Source: Candidatus Saccharibacteria bacterium UBA2834
GTDB taxonomy: Bacteria; Patescibacteriota; Saccharimonadia; Saccharimonadales; Saccharimonadaceae
Direction of reading: 5' to 3'
Length of the DNA: 18,538 nucleotides
Assembly: GCA_002351365.1 (NCBI GenBank)
Contig: DEGE01000010.1
Span: 26,807 to 45,344 of the forward strand
Shown here: piece by piece, positions 8,178 through 15,186 of the stretch
How positions within the stretch are numbered: position 1 is the stretch's first letter
Layout of the letters: each line of letters begins with the position of its first letter
Notes under the pieces: model-generated
What the model was told of the DNA's origin: nothing
What the model saw: only the letters and a program-made list of their open reading frames with translations
Databases searched by the model: none
Translations under genes and position numbers: made by a program

Positions 8178-8206
8178 ATTATATCATATTATCAATTTTC
8201 TGTCAA
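8178..8206 (-). promoter_or_regulatory. Perfect consensus sigma-70 promoter
   Basis: On the minus strand TTGACA (8206-8201), a 17-nt spacer and TATAAT (8183-8178) match the consensus exactly. The spacer ends in TGA, which adds an extended -10. Transcription should start near 8171, giving a leader of about 45 nt before the TTG start of the 327-aa gene. Confidence 0.9.
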
Positions 8207-8233
8207 TATTAACTACTACATTTATGCACACAG

Positions 8234-8242
8234 TGATATAAT
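8234..8242 (+). promoter_or_regulatory. Extended -10 of murB-folD, predicting a leaderless mRNA
   Basis: TGATATAAT (8234-8242) ends 6 nt before the murB ATG at 8249, so +1 should be the A of ATG. The -35 region is poor (ACTACA at 8215-8220), consistent with reliance on the extended -10. No Shine-Dalgarno site is present. It is divergent from the consensus promoter of the neighbouring gene. Confidence 0.65.
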
Positions 8243-8248
8243 TTATGT

Positions 8249-9277
8249 ATGAAGATACGCGAAAATGTACCCATATCCACACTAACAACCATGAGGCTCG
8301 GTGGCGCCGCACGGTACGTCATTGAGATTGAGGAAGACAAGGATCTCGCCGAAGCCTATAAGTTTGCTGAAGATAAAAAGTTGCCGACTTATATTTTGGG
8401 CGGCGGCAGTAATGTGATTGGACGCGACGGTGGTTTTGATGGGGTAATTTTCGTAAACAAATTACACGGCATTTACGTGATCGATAGTGACCCCGAGCGC
8501 ATTCGCCTGTGTGCCAAGAGCGGAGATTTACTTGATGATTTAGTAGAATACAGCGTCAAATTATGGAATGGCGAAAGCTATGGCTATTCCGGCATAGAAG
8601 CCTTATCGAAGATTCCGGGTACGGTCGGCGCTGCACCAGTGCAGAACGTCGGCGCCTATGGCCAGGAAATCAAGCAAACCCTCCACTCCGTTTGCGTATA
8701 TGACTGCAAGGATAATTGCTTCAAGCATATGATGGCAGACGAGCTTGATTTGGGCTACCGTCACAGTATTTTCAATACCGGTGATGGCGTAGGACGATAT
8801 TTTATTACGAGTGTAACGGTTGAATTACATAAGAACTGGCTGAAGCCACCTTTCTACACTTCCCTACAGGCATATTTCGATGAACGCGGCACGAAGGAGT
8901 TTACACCACAAGTCGTGCGCGATGCCGTAGCGGAAATACGCGCCAGCAAATTGCCAGACCCCGCAGAATTCGCCTCGGCCGGCTCCTTCTTTAAAAACGT
9001 CTATATAAAAGAAGAAGAAATTCCAGCCGCCGAAGCAAAGGGTATTCCGGTTTGGGATGGCGGTAAAATTCCGAGTGGTTGGCTCATCGAACATGCCGGC
9101 TTAAATGGTAAAGAGTTCTTCGGCATGCGCGTCTCGGATAAGGCAGCACTAGTACTAATCAACGAAAGCGCCAAAAGCTACGCAGATTTAGCAAAAGCTC
9201 GCCAGGCCGTAATTGACGCAGTTTATGAGAAATTCGGTTACAAACTTGAACAAGAACCAATGGAGTTAGGCAAATGA
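8249..9277 (+). CDS. murB: UDP-N-acetylenolpyruvoylglucosamine reductase (MurB)
   Basis: A 342-aa flavoenzyme that uses NADPH to reduce UDP-GlcNAc-enolpyruvate to UDP-MurNAc, the second committed step of peptidoglycan precursor synthesis in the cytosol. It begins with the substrate/FAD entry segment (STLTTMRLGG, 10-19). The FAD-binding GGGSN is at 51-55 and the GYSGIEALSKIPGTVGAAP block at 112-130. YRHS at 170-173 and the GSFFKN loop at 245-250 (catalytic Ser246) are present. The C-terminal KLEQEP carries the likely catalytic Glu336. The Tyr-loop region (PPFYTSLQAYF) marks the E. coli-like type I form. It overlaps folD by ATGA, forming an operon. It shows that this organism builds at least part of its own peptidoglycan precursors. 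Confidence 0.96.
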   Translation: MKIRENVPISTLTTMRLGGAARYVIEIEEDKDLAEAYKFAEDKKLPTYILGGGSNVIGRDGGFDGVIFVNKLHGIYVIDSDPERIRLCAKSGDLLDDLVEYSVKLWNGESYGYSGIEALSKIPGTVGAAPVQNVGAYGQEIKQTLHSVCVYDCKDNCFKHMMADELDLGYRHSIFNTGDGVGRYFITSVTVELHKNWLKPPFYTSLQAYFDERGTKEFTPQVVRDAVAEIRASKLPDPAEFASAGSFFKNVYIKEEEIPAAEAKGIPVWDGGKIPSGWLIEHAGLNGKEFFGMRVSDKAALVLINESAKSYADLAKARQAVIDAVYEKFGYKLEQEPMELGK

Positions 9278-10062
9278 AAGAATTGAACGGCCGCGAGTTA
9301 GTCGGCTACATTAAAGAAGGCCAAGCGCGTCGCGTACGCCAATTAAAAGCAAAACATATCACACCAAAGCTGACGATTCTCTATGATAGCGATAATCCAG
9401 TTATTGCGAAATATATGGAACTTAAGCAGCGCTACGGTGATGATTTAGGCATTGAGGTCGAGAAGATACGACTCGATAAGCTAAATGCAACCGATTTAAT
9501 GAAGCGCGAAGCCGACGATCCGTTCGTACATGGTATGATTGTACAACTACCGCTCGAAAAGCTAGATATGAGCGTCCTGGATTTAATACCGCTCGAAAAA
9601 GATGTCGATGGACTACGCGGCGAGAACGATACGGCGACTGCAATGGCAATCCACTGGCTACTGAACGGCTACAATATTGAGCTGCCAGGCAAAAAGATTG
9701 CGATTGTTGGACATGGTAAGTTAGTCGGAGCGCCACTCGAGCGAATGTGGAAAGCCTCCGGCTATGACGTAACGGTCTATGATAAGGGCTCAGATTTAAA
9801 TGAATTAGTTAATTACGATATAGTCGTGAGTGCAACGGGCGTACCGGGCTTAATCAAGAGTAATATGCTCAAACAAGACGCAATTATGGTGGATGCCGGC
9901 ACTGCAAGTGAGGGCGGGATCCTGAAGGGCGACCTAGATGAAACCGTCCGCGAAGAACGCGACGACTTGATTGTTACGCCACGCGTGGGCGGCGTTGGCC
10001 CACTAACCGTCGCAATGCTATTCGAACAGGTTCTACGCGCCTGCGAGAAGAAATATAACTAG
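9274..10062 (+). CDS. folD: FolD-like methylenetetrahydrofolate dehydrogenase/cyclohydrolase
   Basis: A 262-aa protein, about 20-25 residues shorter than typical FolD (for example 288 aa in E. coli). The bifunctional family interconverts 5,10-methylene-, methenyl- and 10-formyl-tetrahydrofolate using NAD(P). The catalytic Tyr-Lys pair is present (Y47 and K51 in YMELK), as are VQLPLE (90-95), PLEKDVDG (106-113), the Rossmann segment IVGHGKLVGAP (144-154), VVSATG, MVDAGT and GGVGPLT (239-245). Differences from the family are visible. The segment between KDVDG and the Rossmann strand is shortened and lacks the usual PCTP element. GRS is GHG at 146-148, and the PGGVGP motif has Val for Pro (238). 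Cyclohydrolase chemistry looks possible; cofactor preference may differ. It is translationally coupled to murB. Confidence 0.9.
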   Translation: MKELNGRELVGYIKEGQARRVRQLKAKHITPKLTILYDSDNPVIAKYMELKQRYGDDLGIEVEKIRLDKLNATDLMKREADDPFVHGMIVQLPLEKLDMSVLDLIPLEKDVDGLRGENDTATAMAIHWLLNGYNIELPGKKIAIVGHGKLVGAPLERMWKASGYDVTVYDKGSDLNELVNYDIVVSATGVPGLIKSNMLKQDAIMVDAGTASEGGILKGDLDETVREERDDLIVTPRVGGVGPLTVAMLFEQVLRACEKKYN

Positions 10063-10217
10063 ACAGCTTTAAGGTCGACGCTTCTAGGCTCGGCCAAAAA
10101 ATTAACGACGTTAAAAAATATCTCCCGGAAGGGAGATATTTTTATGACCTGGACGAAGGATTAATTACAAGGAACCGACAGGTCCATTTTGTCATCTTTC
10201 GTACCATCTTGTTTATT
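10063..10217. other. Convergent intergenic region
   Basis: No gene is seen. It contains the bidirectional terminator and, at 10161-10217 on the minus strand, an in-frame continuation of the virB6-like frame past its TAA. That continuation again encodes Met-Asp-Leu before a second TAA (see findings). Confidence 0.6.
10114..10143. terminator. Bidirectional terminator between folD and the virB6-like gene
   Basis: A 13-bp stem (10114-10126 with 10131-10143) closes a GGAA tetraloop. A-tract and T-tract flanks on both sides let it work on either strand. It serves the convergent murB-folD and secretion operons. Confidence 0.9.
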
Positions 10218-13200
10218 TTAGGCGCGCGGCAGGTCCATTGGGTCGGAGTTCGGGCCAGCATGCCCACTTGGACCAGTGTGTCCACCTGGAGGCGTAGTGC
10301 CACCGCTATGGTCTACCGTAACCCTGACGTCGACTGGTTTTTGTTCGGTCTTAATTTGCAACATTTGAGCAGCAATCTGATTCATACCAGCGCGAGCCGC
10401 ATCGCCGGATGTCGTCTTGATCTGCTCCATTGCAGTCTTGGACGATTCATTAATCTTCCTAGCGCCCTCTTCAGCTGCACGCCTAATCTCATCGGAAACC
10501 TTAGATAGATCTCCATTATTAGCCGTAATTTCAGCGGCGGCATCCGCATATGTTTTTCCGTCTGCTGGCTTATATCCACCAAAAGCTAAAATTGCCTCTG
10601 GTGTTATGTTACCTATATCGTTAATGCTGGCATTGCCAAGAACTTGCGATTGTTGCTCTGACGACATATCCGCAATCTGAGCAGCATAGTTTTCAAGTGC
10701 CTTACCAGATTGGCCCATGCCGGATGCCCATTGTGAATCACTGAATAAGCTCGCGGCGGATACCGTACTGCCCTCGCCGATGCTAATCTTAGTATTAAAG
10801 GCATCTTTATCCATACCGACCATAGCGCTGTCGCCCATACCTTGAATCTTGCTAGCGAGCTGGCTTTTATTGCCACCCTGAGCCATGTCGGATAGATCGT
10901 AACTCCTATGCTTCTCGCCGTCGGCGCCCTGCGTTTCTACGCCACCAGCCATAACAAGCTTCGCGATAGATTTATTAATTGGGTCTCCTTTTGCAGACAT
11001 TACTGCTGCTACGCGACTTCGGAATTCTGCAGATTCAGCCATTTTCTTCTGGAATTCTGACGATTGACTTAGTCTGCCATAAGCTGCAGTTAACGCATCA
11101 GCATCAGCAACACTACTCAGTGCAGCAACAGCTTTGTCGCCATTGAATTCTGAGCCATCCATAAACATTTTATCAGTGCCCGTAAATTGACCAAGAATGG
11201 TATTGGAGCCATCTCCTATATTCTTAATCTCGCCTTGACTCATGTTACCAAATAAGCCAGTCTGATATGCTTCTTGGTTTTCGCGCGCATCATGAGCGAG
11301 TATGCCCTGAGCCCTAACTAACCTGCGCTCATCAGCTTTAGAAAGATTGCCATCGTTCTTGCTACGTTTTTCGTTGAGATTACGCTGCGTTCTACGCGCG
11401 TTAGCAAGCATTTTCTCGCGATCGCGATCCATGCCTCTATCACGAGACCATTGTCCGAGACGACTCTTTTCGAGACCACGCCCAGCCATTCCTCTCGTGA
11501 ATCCTTTCGCGCGATGTCCGGCGTTGGCGGCAAGTGTGCCAATTGCGCCCATTGACTTCGTGATCATGGACGGAATCATAAATACCGGAACGATGCTCAT
11601 TAATGCCGAGCAGAATAGTAATGCTGGGGCAAAGGAGCCGCTTGTGCCAGTAGTGTTTGCCGAGAGGATAATCTTACCAGCCGCCTGACCGCCGAATACC
11701 ATAGCACTAGCAATCGGATAAGCTAATAAGGCACCTTGGAATAACTTGAACCATCTATCGAATATCTTCTTCGTGTTCGGCAACATGTAGCAGACGAATG
11801 CAAGAGGCGAGATTACCACCAACATAATTACTAATGCTTGACGAATTGCCAGCACGGCGAATAAGAAGAATATCGATACGATAATGATAATGAATGTCAG
11901 CAAAATTGGAATCGCCAATTTATCTAACGTTAAGACGCCGCCCTTCGCCAGGAGTACCACAATCGCGACAATAAGAGCGAGGCTAACATCACTAGAAAGA
12001 TGGCTTGTAGCATTCGTTCCTTCTACTTGTAGCGTATTGATTCCCGTATCGAGACCTAAGAAGATATTCTTCACCCCCATACCAAGAATATTTGACACTT
12101 CTACGGCTAGTTGACAAATCAGGAACGAGGCATTGATCATAATCGCGCCAACAATCAGTTTCGGCAAGACTTTCTTAATACCATAATTATCTATACCAAA
12201 TCCGGTAATCTGAGAGAAGATTATGAATATAAATACGCCAACGAAAACAATATTTGCCAGTACTTGGAAGGTTTGCCAGGTGCCAAACAAGCCATTATGC
12301 GTCTGGTATTCACCACCAAGACCGCCAGTCCTGGTTCCCGCAAATATACCAACATCTATTTGAAGGAATGGCTCAATCAAATTGTTATAGAAAGCCGTAA
12401 TTAAGCCGGCAGCGCCTTCAATGAGCGGACAAACAATCCAGCCCAATGCGCCCGTATTATCAAAACACGATGGCTCCTTTTCTTGCTCGCCCAGGTCGTC
12501 AGCGCCACTTTGGTAGTCGTCAAGAACCAAAGACAGCTCATCGATATCTAGACACTGAAGTGTTAAGCCTTCTTCACTATCCATGCTACCACCCTCTGGC
12601 ACAAGCTCCGTGTAAGCCGACGCTGCAGAGCCATCAGGCGGAATTTTCGCTAAGCTTTCTTCGGCTTTTTGTTTCTGCTCGTCTGTAGCTTCTTCACTGT
12701 CTTTTAATTCCGTGAGTTTTTCACGCAAATCTGTCCATGCACTTTTGTTTGGGTCGTCGCGCGTCTTGAGGTTTTTGCAGTTGTTCTGGAAATTGGCAGT
12801 AGTGACATTATAATAGCCGTCATTTCGCTCGGCGCTTAACATGGATTGCGTCTCGGCATCAAAATCATCGTAGTTGGAATTTAGAGCAAGATCATGAATA
12901 CGATCTATAAGTTTCTGACAGCTGTTAACTTCGACCGAGCCCAATGAAGCAGACCAAGACTTGTTCTCCTTTACATGGTAGTATCTGTTCTTGAATACTA
13001 ATTTAGTTTCGCTAGCGTGTACCGTAGTGACTTCCGTGTAATCGACATTAGCCATCTTGCTGTCTTTGGTGGCTGGAGATCCGGCGCTAACTTCGCATAC
13101 TTTGTTAAAGTCTTCGATATAGTTAAAATAGCCATCAACCGCAGTGTATGTACCAATTTCGTCATAACCTACAATGAACTTATTGCCACTAGCATTCTTA

Positions 13201-13838
13201 AAATCATTATAAATAGACCTAAGGTTGCTGTCCCAGTTTGAAGCCCTACCGTACACTTGATACGTATCAAAGACACAGTTTGTCGACTGTTCTTCATAGC
13301 TTAAGCTCGACGTATTCAACTTATATGGAGCAAGAATTCCGGGGCTACCGTCACTTTTACAGACTAGATCGGCGGCACTATTGACTTTTCCGCCAGAGTT
13401 CGGCTTCATTATCGTTGCGACAACAGACAGAATGCCGTTTGCTCTACCTTCTTCACAGTTATATTTGCCATCATCACCGGCGCCAATAGCACTCTCGTGC
13501 CACCTAGCAGTGCTATAACTGCCCCATTGGCTAGTATATATATCGCCCTTTTGAGCATCGGCACTGGAGATGCCACCACCAGCACCACCATCATAACTAT
13601 TGGAACTGAAATATGGGTTAGCTTTGACATGTTCAGCCGTGCACTTTTTGACAGCATTCATCGCAACATTAAGCTTCGCTGATTCCATCATCTTATCATA
13701 TATGTCGTCAGAGCTTGCCACGGTTAGTACGGCTGCCGACGCCGGACTGCAAATAATATTTGCGACAAGTATAGCAAGTGCGATAACCGAGACAACACGC
13801 GTTGCCGTGTTTTTAGTGAAAATAATCTTTTTACTCAT
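10218..13838 (-). CDS. VirB6/TrbL-like type IV secretion membrane protein with large Cys-rich ectodomain
   Basis: A 1206-aa protein. Residues 1-35 are a signal peptide ending in ASA. Residues 36 to about 470 form an extracytoplasmic domain with ten cysteines (66, 128, 160, 188, 248, 307, 354, 429, 458, 470), an even number suited to disulfides. A polytopic core follows (about 470-760, roughly eight membrane segments). Its RQALVIMLVVISPLAFVCYM stretch (666-685) and the aromatic-basic loop after it are characteristic of TrbL/VirB6-like channel proteins of Gram-positive and Patescibacterial secretion systems. Residues about 760-1206 are hydrophilic, first very basic (770-845), then Ala/Ser/Gln-rich, ending in a Gly/Pro/His-rich tail. 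VirB6 proteins form the inner-membrane translocation pore. The start overlaps the upstream gene by 8 nt, with AAGGAG upstream. No VirB4, VirD4 or other partners lie in this window, so a complete system is not demonstrated. Confidence 0.82.
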   Translation of the reverse strand: MSKKIIFTKNTATRVVSVIALAILVANIICSPASAAVLTVASSDDIYDKMMESAKLNVAMNAVKKCTAEHVKANPYFSSNSYDGGAGGGISSADAQKGDIYTSQWGSYSTARWHESAIGAGDDGKYNCEEGRANGILSVVATIMKPNSGGKVNSAADLVCKSDGSPGILAPYKLNTSSLSYEEQSTNCVFDTYQVYGRASNWDSNLRSIYNDFKNASGNKFIVGYDEIGTYTAVDGYFNYIEDFNKVCEVSAGSPATKDSKMANVDYTEVTTVHASETKLVFKNRYYHVKENKSWSASLGSVEVNSCQKLIDRIHDLALNSNYDDFDAETQSMLSAERNDGYYNVTTANFQNNCKNLKTRDDPNKSAWTDLREKLTELKDSEEATDEQKQKAEESLAKIPPDGSAASAYTELVPEGGSMDSEEGLTLQCLDIDELSLVLDDYQSGADDLGEQEKEPSCFDNTGALGWIVCPLIEGAAGLITAFYNNLIEPFLQIDVGIFAGTRTGGLGGEYQTHNGLFGTWQTFQVLANIVFVGVFIFIIFSQITGFGIDNYGIKKVLPKLIVGAIMINASFLICQLAVEVSNILGMGVKNIFLGLDTGINTLQVEGTNATSHLSSDVSLALIVAIVVLLAKGGVLTLDKLAIPILLTFIIIIVSIFFLFAVLAIRQALVIMLVVISPLAFVCYMLPNTKKIFDRWFKLFQGALLAYPIASAMVFGGQAAGKIILSANTTGTSGSFAPALLFCSALMSIVPVFMIPSMITKSMGAIGTLAANAGHRAKGFTRGMAGRGLEKSRLGQWSRDRGMDRDREKMLANARRTQRNLNEKRSKNDGNLSKADERRLVRAQGILAHDARENQEAYQTGLFGNMSQGEIKNIGDGSNTILGQFTGTDKMFMDGSEFNGDKAVAALSSVADADALTAAYGRLSQSSEFQKKMAESAEFRSRVAAVMSAKGDPINKSIAKLVMAGGVETQGADGEKHRSYDLSDMAQGGNKSQLASKIQGMGDSAMVGMDKDAFNTKISIGEGSTVSAASLFSDSQWASGMGQSGKALENYAAQIADMSSEQQSQVLGNASINDIGNITPEAILAFGGYKPADGKTYADAAAEITANNGDLSKVSDEIRRAAEEGARKINESSKTAMEQIKTTSGDAARAGMNQIAAQMLQIKTEQKPVDVRVTVDHSGGTTPPGGHTGPSGHAGPNSDPMDLPRA

Positions 13839-15045
13839 CTTCCTCTCCTTCCGCTATCGCAACCCGTATATTACTTAGGAGCGTGGATGGATTTTTATCG
13901 CTGTCATACTTATACCCCTTAAAATACTTTATGAGAGCGGCCTGAGTCAGCGTTGGGCTGCCAAAATCTTCTTTTGCCTTCATCATATTGGTCATCGTAT
14001 CGACACACACTTGACTATTATTATCGCCCGAACAGTTATTTGACAGTATAGTGCTAGTATAGCTCTTCATATCCGCATAATACCCGTTAATAGCCTCGCC
14101 AACCGTGTTAAAACTGTCATCACCAATTTTATCCGATAATATTTTCTTTGCATCCTTTGTTGTGCCATCTTTGACAGCTTCTTTAAATGCTGACGCTGTT
14201 CTTGGGGCTTTCTCGTAATACGTCATTCGCGCCGCTAGAACATCTTTCAACTCTTGTATGTTTTTATCAATATCTATAGCATTGCGAGTTGCAGAAAATT
14301 TGCCCTTGTATGCCTGTAGGGAATCATTGAAAGACTTCGTTTTCTCTAGAGACTCTTCGAGATTTTTAACATATTCGTCGGCGAAATCCTCGTCGGAAAA
14401 GTCGGCGAGCGAGATACCGCTAGAAGTAGATACGCGAATGTAATCTTCGAGTGGCGTAAAATCGTCCACGGCGCCATCTAATAACTCTTCTAGCTCTGCA
14501 ACTTTTTTCTCGTCGAGTTTCACGTCACTTCCACCACCGCTGCCGCCGCCGCGGCCAGCTAATACGGCCACCAAAATGCCACCGCCAACCACGAGGATGG
14601 CAACTGCCGCAATAATACCGATTTTGAGGAAGTTTTTGTTTGATTTTGGCTGCTCGACCGGGGTCATCGAGGCCATAGCGTCATTGAAAAATGCTGGTGC
14701 ATTCGGATTAGGGGTGAATGTGTTTTGCGGTTCTGCGTCAAAATTACGCCTACCAGTGCTACCGCGGCGCGAGCGACCACCGAAGGAGAAATTATGTTCC
14801 GGCTCGTCGTTATCGCCGGCATCGTCGGCCTCACTCGAAATCGCACCTTGCGGCCGATCAAATGAATTACTGTTGTCAAAAACTGATTTGCCAGACTGCG
14901 AAGCAGTGGCATCTGCGGAAGAAAACGTTACTTGATTAGCAGTATCCGCGGACTGCTCTGGCGTGGTTGGCTCCTGAGATGCAAAAATCCCCTGTTCTTC
15001 AGGGTTCGACTGCACTGGGCCGCCAGAAAACTCACCCTCGTTCAT
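13831..15045 (-). CDS. Bitopic membrane protein, operon partner of the VirB6-like protein
   Basis: A 404-aa protein of unknown function. Residues 1-138 are a low-complexity Ser/Asn/Gln/Glu-rich and probably disordered cytoplasmic region. A single membrane segment follows (about 140-163), then a Gly-rich linker (RGGGSGGGS, 165-173). The outer domain (about 175-404) looks mainly helical and contains two cysteines (338 and 347) likely to form a small disulfide loop. The type II-like orientation is inferred from the lack of a signal peptide and the position of the cysteines. It overlaps the VirB6-like start by 8 nt, so the two are co-translated and may contact each other outside the membrane. In layout it resembles VirB8/VirB10-type bitopic secretion subunits, but I see no sequence match to them. 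The ATG follows an extended -10 box by 6 nt and has no Shine-Dalgarno site. Confidence 0.82.
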   Translation of the reverse strand: MNEGEFSGGPVQSNPEEQGIFASQEPTTPEQSADTANQVTFSSADATASQSGKSVFDNSNSFDRPQGAISSEADDAGDNDEPEHNFSFGGRSRRGSTGRRNFDAEPQNTFTPNPNAPAFFNDAMASMTPVEQPKSNKNFLKIGIIAAVAILVVGGGILVAVLAGRGGGSGGGSDVKLDEKKVAELEELLDGAVDDFTPLEDYIRVSTSSGISLADFSDEDFADEYVKNLEESLEKTKSFNDSLQAYKGKFSATRNAIDIDKNIQELKDVLAARMTYYEKAPRTASAFKEAVKDGTTKDAKKILSDKIGDDSFNTVGEAINGYYADMKSYTSTILSNNCSGDNNSQVCVDTMTNMMKAKEDFGSPTLTQAALIKYFKGYKYDSDKNPSTLLSNIRVAIAEGEEDE

Positions 15046-15051
15046 ACGTTC

Positions 15052-15060
15052 ATTTTAGCA
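15052..15060 (-). promoter_or_regulatory. Extended -10 of the secretion operon, predicting a leaderless mRNA
   Basis: On the minus strand TGCTAAAAT (15060-15052) ends 6 nt before the ATG at 15045. A partial -35 (TTGTAT, 15081-15076) lies 18 nt further up, next to the T-run of the preceding terminator. Its geometry is the same as at murB and the ABC ATPase. Confidence 0.6.
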
Positions 15061-15082
15061 TAATCTTTTTAAGCAATACAAC

Positions 15083-15119
15083 AAAAAAACGAGACCCATT
15101 TTACAATGAGTCCCGTTTT
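15083..15119 (-). terminator. Intrinsic terminator of the DUF11 surface protein gene
   Basis: A 15-bp stem (15105-15119 with 15086-15100) closes a 4-nt loop and leads into seven T residues on the minus strand. Two positions are A/C mismatches if read on the plus strand but G-U pairs on the minus strand. This shows that the minus-strand RNA is the functional form. Confidence 0.9.
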
Positions 15120-15186
15120 CGTTTGTGTTAGTTTCCCGCTAAACTTAAAGCTTTGGGGAAAGCTCTATATGTGATTGGCGGTCAAC

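Noticed and set aside
10209..10508. Plus-strand 99-aa frame overlapping the virB6-like 3' end
   Set aside because: Antisense to a well-supported coding region, no ribosome binding site, no domain.
12111..12404. Plus-strand 97-aa frame inside the virB6-like gene
   Set aside because: Lies antisense to the conserved membrane core; composition is that of a complementary shadow.
13740..13838. Lipoprotein signal on the VirB6-like protein (Cys30)
   Set aside because: The residues before Cys30 (Asn-Ile-Ile) do not fit a lipobox; a signal peptidase I site after ASA at residue 35 fits better.
14576..14935. Plus-strand 119-aa frame opposite the 404-aa gene
   Set aside because: Low-complexity shadow of the disordered N-terminal region, with no start signals.
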